A DNA stretch of 34,326 nucleotides from an uncultured Bacilli bacterium (GTDB lineage: Bacteria; Bacillota_I; Bacilli_A; RF39; UBA660): assembly GCA_934120265.1 (NCBI GenBank), contig CAKOTU010000011.1, forward strand, positions 1-34,326, given 5' to 3'. Within the stretch, counting starts at the first letter, position 1. Each line of letters begins with the position of its first letter. Below are positions 22,784-31,252 of the stretch, piece by piece. Position numbers and translations under genes: made by a program. The notes below the pieces were generated by a model that saw only the letters and a program-made list of their open reading frames with translations, was not told the origin of the DNA and did no database searches.

Positions 22784-22792
22784 GTCATTTTT
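22766..22792 (-). terminator. Terminator of the xseA-xseB operon
   Basis: On the minus strand AAAATGACTT-GTAAAA-AAGTCATTTT is followed by T, directly after the xseB stop. Confidence 0.8.
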
Positions 22793-22793
22793 C

Positions 22794-23018
22794 TTATTCA
22801 TCTATTTCAAAATCTTTTTCTTCACCATTTTCCATAACTATTTTACTTACTTGTTTTTCGATGTTTTTTAGCTTATCATCACATTCTTTTACTAGTTTCA
22901 TAGCTTCTGTATATTTATTAATTGATTCTTCTAAATCAATATTTCCACTTTCTAATTCATTAATAATCGTCTCTAATTCTTTAATCTTATCTTCAAATTT
23001 CTTTTCTTTATTTTCCAC
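22794..23018 (-). CDS. xseB: Exodeoxyribonuclease VII small subunit
   Basis: This 74-residue protein is the usual size of XseB. It is a coiled-coil helical hairpin with the family segment KFEDKIKELETIINELESGNIDLEESINKYTEAMKLVKECDDKL. It binds XseA to form exonuclease VII, which degrades single-stranded DNA from both ends. Its start lies 11 bases inside the end of xseA, so the subunits are translationally coupled. Confidence 0.95.
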   Translation of the reverse strand: MENKEKKFEDKIKELETIINELESGNIDLEESINKYTEAMKLVKECDDKLKNIEKQVSKIVMENGEEKDFEIDE

Positions 23019-24294
23019 TTTGTACCTCCATAATATTAGTTATTTGTGATTCAATAATCGCACCTTCTAAACGTGTTGTTATTTTATCATTTATTTTTAA
23101 ACTATCAATATTTTTAATAATATTATTATCTTTATATGTTAATGTATAACCTCTTTTTAAAGTATTTAAAGGATTAACTAGATTAAGTTTATCTATGATA
23201 TTGTCTAATTTTATTTGTTTATTTTTATATAATTCTAATGGGTTATTTAAAAGATAATTAGATTTTAAAATATTAAATTTATGTTTATTTTCATCTAACT
23301 TGCTAGTAATTATATTCTTAACTCTTTCTATAATCATATCAAGATTTTGTTTTTTATTTTCATACATAATCATAGGATTTTTTATTACAAACGAATTTTT
23401 TACAGAGTCTAATAATAATTTATTATAATTTACTTGTTTGTATATATTTTCATTAGCTCTTATTTTTAATTGTTCTAAATGTTTCTTAACATCAACTATA
23501 TTAGGAACGGCAATCTCGGCTGCACCGGTTGGTGTTGGCGCACGAAGATCTGCTACATAATCAGCAATCGTAAAATCAACTTCGTGTCCTACAGCACTTA
23601 TTATAGGAATTTTTGATTCATATATAGCACGAGCAACAATTTCTTCATTAAATGGCCATAAATCTTCAATAGATCCACCACCACGCCCAACAATTAAAAC
23701 ATCTAAATCATAAGTATTTGCTAGTTTTATATTTTTTACAATATCAGGTGCGGCATTTTCTCCTTGAACTAAACTTGGAAAAAGAATTGTTTCGCATAAA
23801 GGAAATCTTCTTCTAATTGTTGAAATAATATCCTTAATAGCTGCACCGGTAGGAGCAGTTACGATTCCAATGCGTGTTGGTATTTTAGGTAACTTTTTCT
23901 TTTTTGCTTCATCAAATAAACCTTCTTTAGCTAAATCTTGTTTTAACTTTTCAAAAGCAATATATAAATTACCTACTCCATCCTCAAGCATTTCATCTAC
24001 GTATATTTGATAATTACCTGTAGCCTCGTAAACACTAATTCTACCAACTACTAATACCTTATCTCCATCTTTAGGATGGAAGTTTAATTTAGTCGCACTT
24101 CTTGAAAACATAATCGCATTTATCTTACTAGTTTCATCTTTTAAAGAAAAATATAAATGACCTGTTGTATGTGCTTTAAAATTAGATATTTCACCTTTTA
24201 GAAAAACACATTTTAAATGCTCATCAGAGTCTAATTTATATTTTAAATACCTCGTAATAGCAGTAATTGTTAAATACTTATCGTTATTATTCAT
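23008..24294 (-). CDS. xseA: Exodeoxyribonuclease VII large subunit
   Basis: The 428-residue protein has an N-terminal OB-fold (YLTITAITRYLKYKL ... VFLKGEISNFKAHTTGHLYFSLKDE), the XseA catalytic domain (PTRIGIVTAPTGAAIKDIISTI, DVLIVGRGGGSIEDLWPFNEE, ISAVGHEVDFTIADYVADLRAPTPTGAAE) and a coiled-coil C-terminus that binds XseB. AGAAGGA just upstream supports the ATG at 24294, one base after the nusB stop. Starts further upstream would overlap nusB. The operon order is nusB-xseA-xseB, common in Firmicutes. Confidence 0.96.
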   Translation of the reverse strand: MNNNDKYLTITAITRYLKYKLDSDEHLKCVFLKGEISNFKAHTTGHLYFSLKDETSKINAIMFSRSATKLNFHPKDGDKVLVVGRISVYEATGNYQIYVDEMLEDGVGNLYIAFEKLKQDLAKEGLFDEAKKKKLPKIPTRIGIVTAPTGAAIKDIISTIRRRFPLCETILFPSLVQGENAAPDIVKNIKLANTYDLDVLIVGRGGGSIEDLWPFNEEIVARAIYESKIPIISAVGHEVDFTIADYVADLRAPTPTGAAEIAVPNIVDVKKHLEQLKIRANENIYKQVNYNKLLLDSVKNSFVIKNPMIMYENKKQNLDMIIERVKNIITSKLDENKHKFNILKSNYLLNNPLELYKNKQIKLDNIIDKLNLVNPLNTLKRGYTLTYKDNNIIKNIDSLKINDKITTRLEGAIIESQITNIMEVQSGK

Positions 24295-24295
24295 A

Positions 24296-24703
24296 CTAAT
24301 CCTTCTTACTATGATATATTTTGTCCATAACCCCATTAATCATGTTTTTAACATCATCATCACTGTATAATTTAGCAAGTTCAACAGCTTCATTAATAGC
24401 AACAATCTCTGGTGTATCAGTATAAATTAATTCATAAATACCCATTCTAAGAATAGCTTGATCAGTATTACCTAAACGATCTATTGTCCAGTTATTTAAA
24501 TATTTATTAGCTAGATTATCAATATCATTCTTATAAGTAATAACTCCATAAACCATATCCTTAACAAATTCATTATCTATTTCACATACTTCTTTTATCA
24601 CACTATCAACATCAAATTTTATTTTATTCTTTTCATATATGTTAATTTGATATAAAATAGTCATTATTTTTTTTCTTAATTCACTTCTATTTAATTGTTC
24701 CAT
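24296..24703 (-). CDS. nusB: Transcription antitermination factor NusB
   Basis: The 135-residue all-helical protein is of NusB length. Family features are NRSELRKKIMTILYQINIYEKN at the start and WTIDRLGNTDQAILRMGIYELIY ... PEIVAINEAVELAKLYSDDDVKNMINGVMDKI at the end. It binds boxA RNA with NusE (S10) in rRNA antitermination. AGGTGATTTT precedes the ATG at 24703; the ATG at 24721 lacks a ribosome site. Confidence 0.95.
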   Translation of the reverse strand: MEQLNRSELRKKIMTILYQINIYEKNKIKFDVDSVIKEVCEIDNEFVKDMVYGVITYKNDIDNLANKYLNNWTIDRLGNTDQAILRMGIYELIYTDTPEIVAINEAVELAKLYSDDDVKNMINGVMDKIYHSKKD

Positions 24704-24730
24704 AAAATCACCTATAAACATTCTATCACA

Positions 24731-24758
24731 AAAAAAGAGAATTACCTATCTCTTTTTA
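24731..24758 (-). terminator. Hairpin with A/T flanks between the coiled-coil membrane protein gene and nusB
   Basis: AAAAAGAGA-ATTACCTA-TCTCTTTTT lies just past the stop of the gene at 24768-25361 and has T runs on either strand. Confidence 0.75.
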
Positions 24759-24767
24759 TTAAATTTA

Positions 24768-25361
24768 TTATTTTATTTTTTTAGTAATCTGGTATCCCTT
24801 TTCTAATTCATCTTCTGAACTTGCTTTTTGATTTTCTGAGATTCTTATGTTTCTTGATTCTAAAGAAATATCCATAACAAGTTTTTTATTTTTTTCTATT
24901 TCTTGTTCTATTTTCTTAATATTAGTATTTACCTCTTCTAGTAAAATTTGGTATGCCTTGATAGAATTATCTATTTGATTTATATTCAAATTTCTAATCA
25001 TATCATCTAAAACGTTTAATTCTTTTAAACAGTGAAATACATTAAAATTTACTAATAAAATATTTAAAATCATTAAAATTATTAATAAATTTGATGGATT
25101 TAAAAGAATAACTATTCCTGAAAATATGGTCGCAACTATTGCTGCACATGTTGAAACAATCGCTTTATTCACTCCTTGACTTCTTAATAGCGGGATTTTT
25201 TCTGCTCTTCTTTTTAAATTTTCTAAACTTTCAATTTTCTCTTCTAACGCTATTTTGTCATCTTTCTCAAGCTTTGTTATTTTTATGCGTTGTTTACTAA
25301 TATAATTTTGTAAATACATAATATCCTTATCATTTTTTTCTAATTTTTCTCTATCATTCAT
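24768..25361 (-). CDS. Membrane protein with flanking coiled coils, unknown function
   Basis: A 197-residue protein. Residues ~1-65 are a charged coiled coil (KLEKDDKIALEEKIESLENLKRRAEK), followed by two hydrophobic segments (IVSTCAAIVATIFSGIVILL and NLLIILMILNILLVNFNVF) that form a hairpin. A second coiled coil (NTNIKKIEQEIEKNKKLV) and a polar tail follow. Both ends therefore face the cytoplasm. The frame opens at 25454, but GAGAGA and an upstream TATAAT favour the ATG at 25361, after the terminator of the preceding gene. I do not recognise the family, and the neighbours give no clue. Confidence 0.7.
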   Translation of the reverse strand: MNDREKLEKNDKDIMYLQNYISKQRIKITKLEKDDKIALEEKIESLENLKRRAEKIPLLRSQGVNKAIVSTCAAIVATIFSGIVILLNPSNLLIILMILNILLVNFNVFHCLKELNVLDDMIRNLNINQIDNSIKAYQILLEEVNTNIKKIEQEIEKNKKLVMDISLESRNIRISENQKASSEDELEKGYQITKKIK

Positions 25362-25415
25362 AATTAATCTCTCTTTCAAATTAATATTGCTTATTATAAT
25401 AAATACAAAAGAAAA

Positions 25416-25433
25416 AGGCAAGAAATTTGCCTT
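25416..25433 (-). terminator. Terminator of the mutS-linked membrane protein gene
   Basis: AGGCAA-GAAAT-TTGCCT. On the minus strand it is followed by TTTTCTTTT. The stop codon of the preceding gene lies in the hairpin. Confidence 0.75.
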
Positions 25434-25821
25434 ATTTAATGTATTTTTCTGCATTGCCTTGGTAAAGTGCGATTAAAATAGCTATTTCCAAATAGATTGT
25501 ACCTATTGCTATACAAACCCAGCCAACGAATGGAATGATACAAGCTAATAACCATAGATATGGGCTTAAATATATTTCTTTTCCTTGTACGTCTAGTTTA
25601 GCTGCTGTTTGACATAATATTTGAATATTAAGTATGGAAAACATAATTGCTGCAGGAAAAACGAAACAAACTAAACCTATTACCCAATACTTCCAATTAG
25701 CATACCAAGCGTCTTTTTTATAAACATCTAAAAGAGCTCCTAGAACTAAAGTGCTACTTCCTTGGGAAGTTATAGCCAAGATTAACCATATCCACCAATT
25801 TTCTTTTTTTAATATTTTCAT
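25432..25821 (-). CDS. Four-TM membrane protein, unknown function
   Basis: A 129-residue, Trp-rich integral membrane protein with four hydrophobic segments (about residues 8-28, 45-70, 88-103 and 103-121) and short loops. The start MKILKKENWWIWLILAI and the segment WYANWKYWVIGLVCFVFPAAI recall small uncharacterised membrane proteins of gut Bacilli. AGGAGG precedes the ATG, and only 10 bases separate it from the mutS stop, so it is read in the mutS transcript. No motif suggests a function. Confidence 0.75.
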   Translation of the reverse strand: MKILKKENWWIWLILAITSQGSSTLVLGALLDVYKKDAWYANWKYWVIGLVCFVFPAAIMFSILNIQILCQTAAKLDVQGKEIYLSPYLWLLACIIPFVGWVCIAIGTIYLEIAILIALYQGNAEKYIK

Positions 25822-25831
25822 AAAATCCTCC

Positions 25832-28387
25832 TTATTTATTTTTTACTTCTTCTTTTAACTTATACAAAATATTTAAAGCCTCTAAAGGTGTTATCTCTAA
25901 AGGATTAATATTTTTTAATTCCTCTTCTACCTTAGACTCTTTTTCTTTAACAATCACTTCATCTAGTGGTAAAGTTTCTTGTATCTTAATATCTCTTTTT
26001 TTCTCTTTTGCTTCATATATTTTTAAAATATCATCCGCTCTTTTAATTAAAGACTCTGGTAAATTGGCAAGACGTGCAACATGAATACCATAACTCTTAT
26101 CAACACTACCATTTTCAATTTTATGAAGGAATGTTATATTACCATTTTCTTCACGAGCACTAACATGAATGTTTTTTAAATGATCTAGTTTTTCTTCTAA
26201 ATCAGTTAATTCATGATAATGCGTTGAAAATAATGTCTTAGCACCAATTTCGTTATGAATATATTCAATGATTGATTGAGCTAAAGCCATTCCATCAAAT
26301 GTTGCAGTTCCTCTTCCTAATTCATCAAATAAAATTAAACTGTTCTTTGACGCATTACTAATTGCATAATTAGCTTCAATCATCTCCACCATAAATGTTG
26401 ATTCTCCACTAACCAAATCATCACTTGCACCAATTCTTGTGTATATAGCATCGAATATTGGTAATTTAGCACTTCTAGCAGGAACAAAACATCCAATTTG
26501 AGCCATTATAACAGTTATGGCAAATTGTCTCATATAAGTTGATTTACCAGCCATATTAGGACCTGTTATTAAAAGTATATTAGTATCTTTATCTAGTATT
26601 ACATCATTAGGAACATAAACATCACCATCTAATACTTTCTCTACAACAGGATGTCTACCATCTATTATTTCTACTTCTCTTTCATCACTAATAATAGGAC
26701 GAACATAGTTATTTTCTTCAGTTACAGTCGCAAATGATTGTAAAACATCTATTTCACTTATAACCTTAGATATTTTTTGTAAAGTAGGAATAAAAGTTTT
26801 AACTTTATCTCTAATACTTAAAAATAAATTATATTCTAAATCTATTATTCTTTCTTCAGCATTTAATATTAAAGCTTCTTTTTCTTTTAGAATAGGGCTA
26901 ATGTATCTTTCGCAATTACTTAAAGTTTGTCTTCTTTCGTAACCATATTCATCCTTAATTAGACCTGTATTACCCTTACTAACTTCTATATAATACCCAA
27001 AAACTCTATTATATCCAACACGTAAGTTTTTAATACCTGTTCTTTCTTTTTCTTCAGCCTCAAAACGCGCAACAAAGTCTTTTCCACCCTTACGTAGATC
27101 TTTTAACTCATCTAATTCTTTATTATATCCTTCCTTTATCAAATATCCTTCTTTAATAGATAGAGGCGGATTTTCATAAATACTTTCTTCTAGTAAATTA
27201 AAAAGTTCTGGTAAAGTATCGATCCTTTCTTTATATTTTATTTTTTCTAATATATCTTTTATTTTAGGTAAAACTCGTAATGAATTTTTAAGCTGCAATA
27301 AATCTTTGGCATTTGCATTACCAAATGCAACTCGACCACTTAATCTTTCCAAATCATACACTTCAAATAAAGCATCTTGTAAATCACTCTTTAGAATAAA
27401 TTCTTGAAGTAATGTTTCTACTGTATTATATCTTTCCTCTATTTCTTTTTTATCAATCAACGGATTTTCAATATAATTTTTAAGCATACGTGAGCCCATC
27501 GCGGTTTTAGTTTTATCTAAAAGCCATATCAAAGAATAATTTCTCTGTTTTAATCTTAATGTCTCAGTTAATTCAAGATTCCTTTTTGTGTGAACATCCA
27601 TCTTTAAAGACTTATTATTTTCTTTTATTATAGCTTCTTGCATATGAGCAAGGTTTCTTTTTTGTGTATTAGTTATATAAGTTAATAAATGTTTAATTGA
27701 TGTGATATATCTAATATCTTCTAGTTTATTATAAATATATTCATATTCTTTAATATCGCAAATATCATCAGTTTTTGTAACACTTATTTTAAATTGATTA
27801 TTAAGTAAGCTGATGATGTTTTGATCTAATTTGTTAGTAGTAATTATTTCTTTAATTCCAATACTAACTATTTCACTTACCAACTTAGAAATATTGTGCT
27901 CAACTAATTCTACATAAATAACACCAGTTGAAATATCAGAATAAGTAAGTACATATGCATGTTCAAAATCAATAACATCACCTATATAGTTATTTTCTTT
28001 TTCATTTAGATTTTCACTATCAACAACAGTACCTTTACTGATTATTTGTACAATATCACGTTTAACAATACCTTTAGCAACATCTTTAGGATCTTCCAAT
28101 TGTTCACATATACCAATACGATATCCCTTGTCAATTAATTTTTCTATATAAACATTAGCTGCGTGATGAGGAATGCCACACATAGGAATTTTTTCTTCTA
28201 AACCAGCACTTTTGCCAGTTAAAGTAAGCTCTAATTCGTGTGATATTTTTATTGCATCATCAAAAAACATCTCGTAAAAATCTCCCAAACGGAAGAAAAT
28301 AATTACATCCGGATTTTGTTCTTTAATATCTATATATTGCCTCATCATAGGCGTTACTTTTGTTTTATCTACTTCACTAATAGTCAT
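25832..28387 (-). CDS. mutS: DNA mismatch repair protein MutS
   Basis: The 851-residue protein is full-length MutS. The mismatch-reading Phe-X-Glu motif is F37/E39 in GDFYEMF. The connector, lever and clamp domains follow. The ATPase domain has Walker A GPNMAGKST (~608), Walker B SLILFDELGRGT, and TLFSTHYHEL and GSVDKSYGIHVARLANLPE near the end. The C-terminal tail LNPLEITPLEALNILYKLKEEVK-like segment is the helix-loop-helix tetramerisation region. GAGGTGG precedes the ATG. mutL, often the next gene in Firmicutes, is not adjacent; a small membrane-protein gene follows instead. Confidence 0.97.
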   Translation of the reverse strand: MTISEVDKTKVTPMMRQYIDIKEQNPDVIIFFRLGDFYEMFFDDAIKISHELELTLTGKSAGLEEKIPMCGIPHHAANVYIEKLIDKGYRIGICEQLEDPKDVAKGIVKRDIVQIISKGTVVDSENLNEKENNYIGDVIDFEHAYVLTYSDISTGVIYVELVEHNISKLVSEIVSIGIKEIITTNKLDQNIISLLNNQFKISVTKTDDICDIKEYEYIYNKLEDIRYITSIKHLLTYITNTQKRNLAHMQEAIIKENNKSLKMDVHTKRNLELTETLRLKQRNYSLIWLLDKTKTAMGSRMLKNYIENPLIDKKEIEERYNTVETLLQEFILKSDLQDALFEVYDLERLSGRVAFGNANAKDLLQLKNSLRVLPKIKDILEKIKYKERIDTLPELFNLLEESIYENPPLSIKEGYLIKEGYNKELDELKDLRKGGKDFVARFEAEEKERTGIKNLRVGYNRVFGYYIEVSKGNTGLIKDEYGYERRQTLSNCERYISPILKEKEALILNAEERIIDLEYNLFLSIRDKVKTFIPTLQKISKVISEIDVLQSFATVTEENNYVRPIISDEREVEIIDGRHPVVEKVLDGDVYVPNDVILDKDTNILLITGPNMAGKSTYMRQFAITVIMAQIGCFVPARSAKLPIFDAIYTRIGASDDLVSGESTFMVEMIEANYAISNASKNSLILFDELGRGTATFDGMALAQSIIEYIHNEIGAKTLFSTHYHELTDLEEKLDHLKNIHVSAREENGNITFLHKIENGSVDKSYGIHVARLANLPESLIKRADDILKIYEAKEKKRDIKIQETLPLDEVIVKEKESKVEEELKNINPLEITPLEALNILYKLKEEVKNK

Positions 28388-28450
28388 ACTACCACCTCTT
28401 TAATTATACTATAAATACAACAAATAGGAAAGTGTTTAATTTGTTTAAAA

Positions 28451-28532
28451 GAAAAAAGTCACGCCTTATTCATGACTTTCCCATAATATCCAACATACCA
28501 AGCACGAATGGTAATTTTAGTTCGAGAGAACT
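28451..28532 (-). ncRNA. Structured small RNA, copy D (orphan relative; also the 3' end of the ftsW transcript)
   Basis: On the minus strand, in order: P1 AGTTC-TCTC-GAACT (28519-28532); linker AAAAT; P2 TACCA/TGGTA (28496-28500/28509-28513) with loop TTCGTGCT; and P3 AAGTCATG/CGTGACTT (28456-28463/28471-28478) with T6. The order, spacing, UUCG-containing P2 loop and the ATGTTGG stretch after P2 match copy C. It starts 7 bases past the ftsW stop, with a TATAAT at 28538-28543. There is no peptide frame on the opposite strand, and the linker lacks the long A tract, so no opposing terminator forms. Confidence 0.5.
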
Positions 28533-28538
28533 ATGTTA

Positions 28539-29711
28539 TTATAAATTTATTTTAGCTCTGCTTGTTTCGATTGCTACTCTTTGAACAATTGTAAGAGCAA
28601 CTATAAACGATACTGTAAATGATCCACCATATGATAAGAAAGGAAGTGGAACACCCGTTAAAGGAATTAAGCCCAAAATACCACCTAAGTTTAGAAATAT
28701 ATGAGTGAACATATAAACAGCCACTCCTAAAGCTATATACTTACCACGTATTGTGCTAGCCTTACTAGATATCATTAAAATACGATACAAAATAAAGATA
28801 TACGCAATAAATATAACACTACTTCTAGCAAATCCTAATTCTTCACCAATGATTGCAAATATTGAATCTGTATGAGGTTCAGATATATAGGAATACTTTT
28901 GTTTACTTTTACCAATACCGAGTCCTAAAAGTCCACCATCATTTAAAGCTATAAATCCATTACAAACTTGATAACCGCCAGTTTCATATCTTGTACATGG
29001 ATTAAAGAAATTAAAACGTGCCATTTGAGCTTCAGTTAAAACATATCCTTTTATAGCTTTCATACCAAGTATTCCAACTAATCCTACCACTATTAATAGT
29101 CCTATTGTTTTTAGTTTATCCTCTTTTAAGAGTGGACTTGCCAAAAACATAACACCAAATATTGCAACAATAATCATCATTGTACCTAAGTCTTTCTGAA
29201 AAAAGATAATCATTGCTGAAAATAAACCAACTAATAATATCATACCTATCATATCCCATTTTGGGCACTTAGGATCATTTAATTTTCTTGAAAACTTTTC
29301 AAATAATAAGGAAAGGCATACGATGATAACCGGTTTTGCAAATTCACTAGGTTGAAAGGTTCCAAATCCAGGAATATATAACCAGTTTTGGGCTCCTTTG
29401 TGAGCAGATCCAAACAACCATAAATAAATTAGTAAAACATTTATTCCAATAAACCCTATAGTAGCTAAACTTTTATATTTTTTAGAAGGGATATTAATAA
29501 TAAAAAGAGATAATACAAAACCTATTGTTAACATGGCAAGCTGACGCCAAAAATAATGATATAAAGTGGAACCGTATCTCACTACTGCTTCTCTGCTTGA
29601 TGCTGAAACGATACTTAAAAGTCCAAATATAAACATTGCAACTGTAACAAAAAATAATGGTCTATCCATATCTCTAAAATTTTTTCTAATTTGTTTAATT
29701 ACACCTTTCAT
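28539..29711 (-). CDS. ftsW: SEDS-family peptidoglycan polymerase FtsW/SpoVE type
   Basis: The 390-residue polytopic protein has about ten TM segments and SEDS signatures: SIVSASSREAVVRYG after TM1; FGTFQPSEFAKPVIIV; the FFQKDLGTMMIIVAIFG segment; a large loop ending EPHTDSIFAIIGEELGF; and LIPLTGVPLPFLSYGGSF near the end. SEDS proteins polymerise lipid II; the GLIPLTGVPLPF form fits FtsW/SpoVE of the divisome better than RodA. GGTGGAG precedes the ATG at 29711; the longer frame to 29804 lacks a ribosome site. It is a single-gene transcript with RNA copy D as its terminator, so a cognate transpeptidase gene is not adjacent. Confidence 0.9.
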   Translation of the reverse strand: MKGVIKQIRKNFRDMDRPLFFVTVAMFIFGLLSIVSASSREAVVRYGSTLYHYFWRQLAMLTIGFVLSLFIINIPSKKYKSLATIGFIGINVLLIYLWLFGSAHKGAQNWLYIPGFGTFQPSEFAKPVIIVCLSLLFEKFSRKLNDPKCPKWDMIGMILLVGLFSAMIIFFQKDLGTMMIIVAIFGVMFLASPLLKEDKLKTIGLLIVVGLVGILGMKAIKGYVLTEAQMARFNFFNPCTRYETGGYQVCNGFIALNDGGLLGLGIGKSKQKYSYISEPHTDSIFAIIGEELGFARSSVIFIAYIFILYRILMISSKASTIRGKYIALGVAVYMFTHIFLNLGGILGLIPLTGVPLPFLSYGGSFTVSFIVALTIVQRVAIETSRAKINL

Positions 29712-29849
29712 ATCTCCACCTACTATAAATATAATAACACATTTATTGCAAATTTTAAAAATAAATTTACTATTTTCTAAAATATAGGTCATATATATAT
29801 GCATTTTTACTTAGAATTAATAAACTATATTAGGAAAAGGAGGAATTCT

Positions 29850-30014
29850 ATGTATTACTATGGTGGTTACCAAGGATATGGTAATGCTTGTGGATGCGGT
29901 GGCAACTACGGTGGCGGTTATGGTACTGGATACGGCGCTGCTATAATCCTAGTATTATTCATTCTTTTAGTTATTGTTATTGGTGCTCGTGCATTCGGCC
30001 CAACTCAAAGATAG
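29850..30014 (+). CDS. YjcZ-family Gly/Tyr-rich small membrane protein
   Basis: A 54-residue protein. The N-terminal half is Gly/Tyr-rich with two Cys (YYYGGYQGYGNACGCGG), and the C-terminal half is one TM helix (AAIILVLFILLVIVIGARAF). This combination, and the sequence ILVLFILLVIVIG, match the YjcZ/YhcH-type small sporulation proteins of Bacilli. AGGAGG ends 4-5 bases before the ATG, which suggests high expression, and its G+C-richer codons fit that. A terminator follows at 30013-30037. The precise role is unknown. Confidence 0.8.
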   Translation: MYYYGGYQGYGNACGCGGNYGGGYGTGYGAAIILVLFILLVIVIGARAFGPTQR

Positions 30015-30037
30015 GAAGTTTTTACTTCCTTTTTTTC
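30013..30037 (+). terminator. Terminator of the YjcZ-like gene
   Basis: AGGAAG-TTTTTA-CTTCCT is followed by T7. It begins inside the stop codon. Confidence 0.85.
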
Positions 30038-30072
30038 TATTTTGTGGTACAATATATATCGGAGTTGGTGTT

Positions 30073-30621
30073 ATGTTTAAAAAATTAAATATATTAGATG
30101 AAAAAGAACCAATATTAAGACAAATAAGTGAAGACGCTACTTTTCCTATTTCAAAAGATGAAAAAAACTTAATACAACAAGCAATTGATCACTTAACTTA
30201 TAGTCAAATAGAAGAATATGAAAAAAAGTATGATTTACGTCCTGGCATGGGAGTTGCTTTTCCTCAACTAGGAATTAAAAAACGTATTATCATCATTGTT
30301 CATGAAGTAGAAGAAAACACATTTGATAATTATGTTGTAATCAATCCTGTTATTGTAAGTAATTCTGAAGAAATGATCGCAGCTGAAGCTGGTGAAGGAT
30401 GCTTAAGCGTTAATCGCGAAGTCGAAGGACATGTACCTAGATATGCTAGAGTTACTATTGAAGGTTATGATGAAGATGGAAATAAAATAAGAATTAGAGC
30501 AAGAGAAGATTTATCAATTGCTTTTCAACACGAAATAGATCATTTAAACGGTATTTTATTCTACGATCACATTGATCCTAATAAAAAATTCTATGATGAG
30601 TCAGAAATGAGATTAATATAA
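30073..30621 (+). CDS. def: Peptide deformylase
   Basis: The 182-residue metalloenzyme removes the N-formyl group from nascent proteins. All three motifs are present: GMGVAFPQLG (motif 1, with Phe-Pro replacing the usual Ala-X), EGCLSV (motif 2, metal-binding Cys) and QHEIDHL (motif 3, two metal-binding His and catalytic Glu). The extended, insertion-bearing form fits the type 2 deformylase of Gram-positive bacteria. GGAGTTGGTG precedes the ATG at 30073; a TACAAT just upstream is a likely -10. It converges on queH through a shared terminator. Confidence 0.96.
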   Translation: MFKKLNILDEKEPILRQISEDATFPISKDEKNLIQQAIDHLTYSQIEEYEKKYDLRPGMGVAFPQLGIKKRIIIIVHEVEENTFDNYVVINPVIVSNSEEMIAAEAGEGCLSVNREVEGHVPRYARVTIEGYDEDGNKIRIRAREDLSIAFQHEIDHLNGILFYDHIDPNKKFYDESEMRLI

Positions 30622-30647
30622 AAAGATATCAGTCATTGATATCTTTT
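30621..30647. terminator. Bidirectional terminator between def and queH
   Basis: AAAAGATATCA-GTCAT-TGATATCTTTT is an 11-bp stem with A/T flanks. It covers the end of queH. Confidence 0.85.
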
Positions 30648-31243
30648 CTTTTTGAATATTTACAGCCACAATAATCTTGGCGATACAAATTATATATCTT
30701 AGAAAGTTCAATAGATCTTTTATATCCTTCTTTTTTCTTAAAATCAGAATATAAATATGGAATATTATATGTATCTGAAAGTTCTTTCCCTATACCATTT
30801 AAAACTTCAGAGCTTTTATAAGGACTAACACTTAAAGTTGTGCCAAAATAATCAAAGTTTTTTTCTTTTGCTAATTTTGCTGTATATTCCAGTCTTAAAT
30901 GATAACACTTTAAACATCTACTACCGCGTTCTGGTTCAAGTTCTAATCCCTTTATTTCTTTTTCATAAACATTATTATCATAATTACACTCTAACAAAGA
31001 TATTTTATTTATGCTTTCCATTTCGTTTATTAGTCTTACCTGTTCATCCAATCTTTTCTTATATTCATCATACGGACTAATATTAGGGTTATAATAAACT
31101 ATTGTGATCTCAAAATATTTACTTAAATACTCCAAAACATAACTGCTACACGGAGCACAACATGAATGAAGAAGTAGCTTAGGCACTTTTCCTTCTTCTT
31201 TTTTTATTATTTCTTCTAATTTTACTTGATAATTTTTTTTCAT
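30629..31243 (-). CDS. queH: Epoxyqueuosine reductase QueH
   Basis: The 204-residue protein is QueH, the non-B12 enzyme for the last step of queuosine synthesis on tRNA (epoxyqueuosine to queuosine). The metal and cluster cysteines are in HSCCAPCSS, GSRCLKCYHLRLEYTA and QDYCGCKYS. VYYNPNISPYDEYKKRLDEQ and FGTTLSVSPYKSS are family segments. The other queuosine genes are not in this window. GATGAAAG precedes the ATG, and the HD-domain gene ends 9 bases upstream, so the four minus-strand genes up to 33698 look like one transcript. Confidence 0.95.
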   Translation of the reverse strand: MKKNYQVKLEEIIKKEEGKVPKLLLHSCCAPCSSYVLEYLSKYFEITIVYYNPNISPYDEYKKRLDEQVRLINEMESINKISLLECNYDNNVYEKEIKGLELEPERGSRCLKCYHLRLEYTAKLAKEKNFDYFGTTLSVSPYKSSEVLNGIGKELSDTYNIPYLYSDFKKKEGYKRSIELSKIYNLYRQDYCGCKYSKRKDIND

Positions 31244-31252
31244 CTTTCATCA

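Noticed and set aside
29974..30072. N-terminal extension of peptide deformylase to 29974
   Set aside because: The extension would overlap the YjcZ-like gene and its terminator. GGAGTTGGTG and the TACAAT box fit the ATG at 30073, and known deformylases start there.
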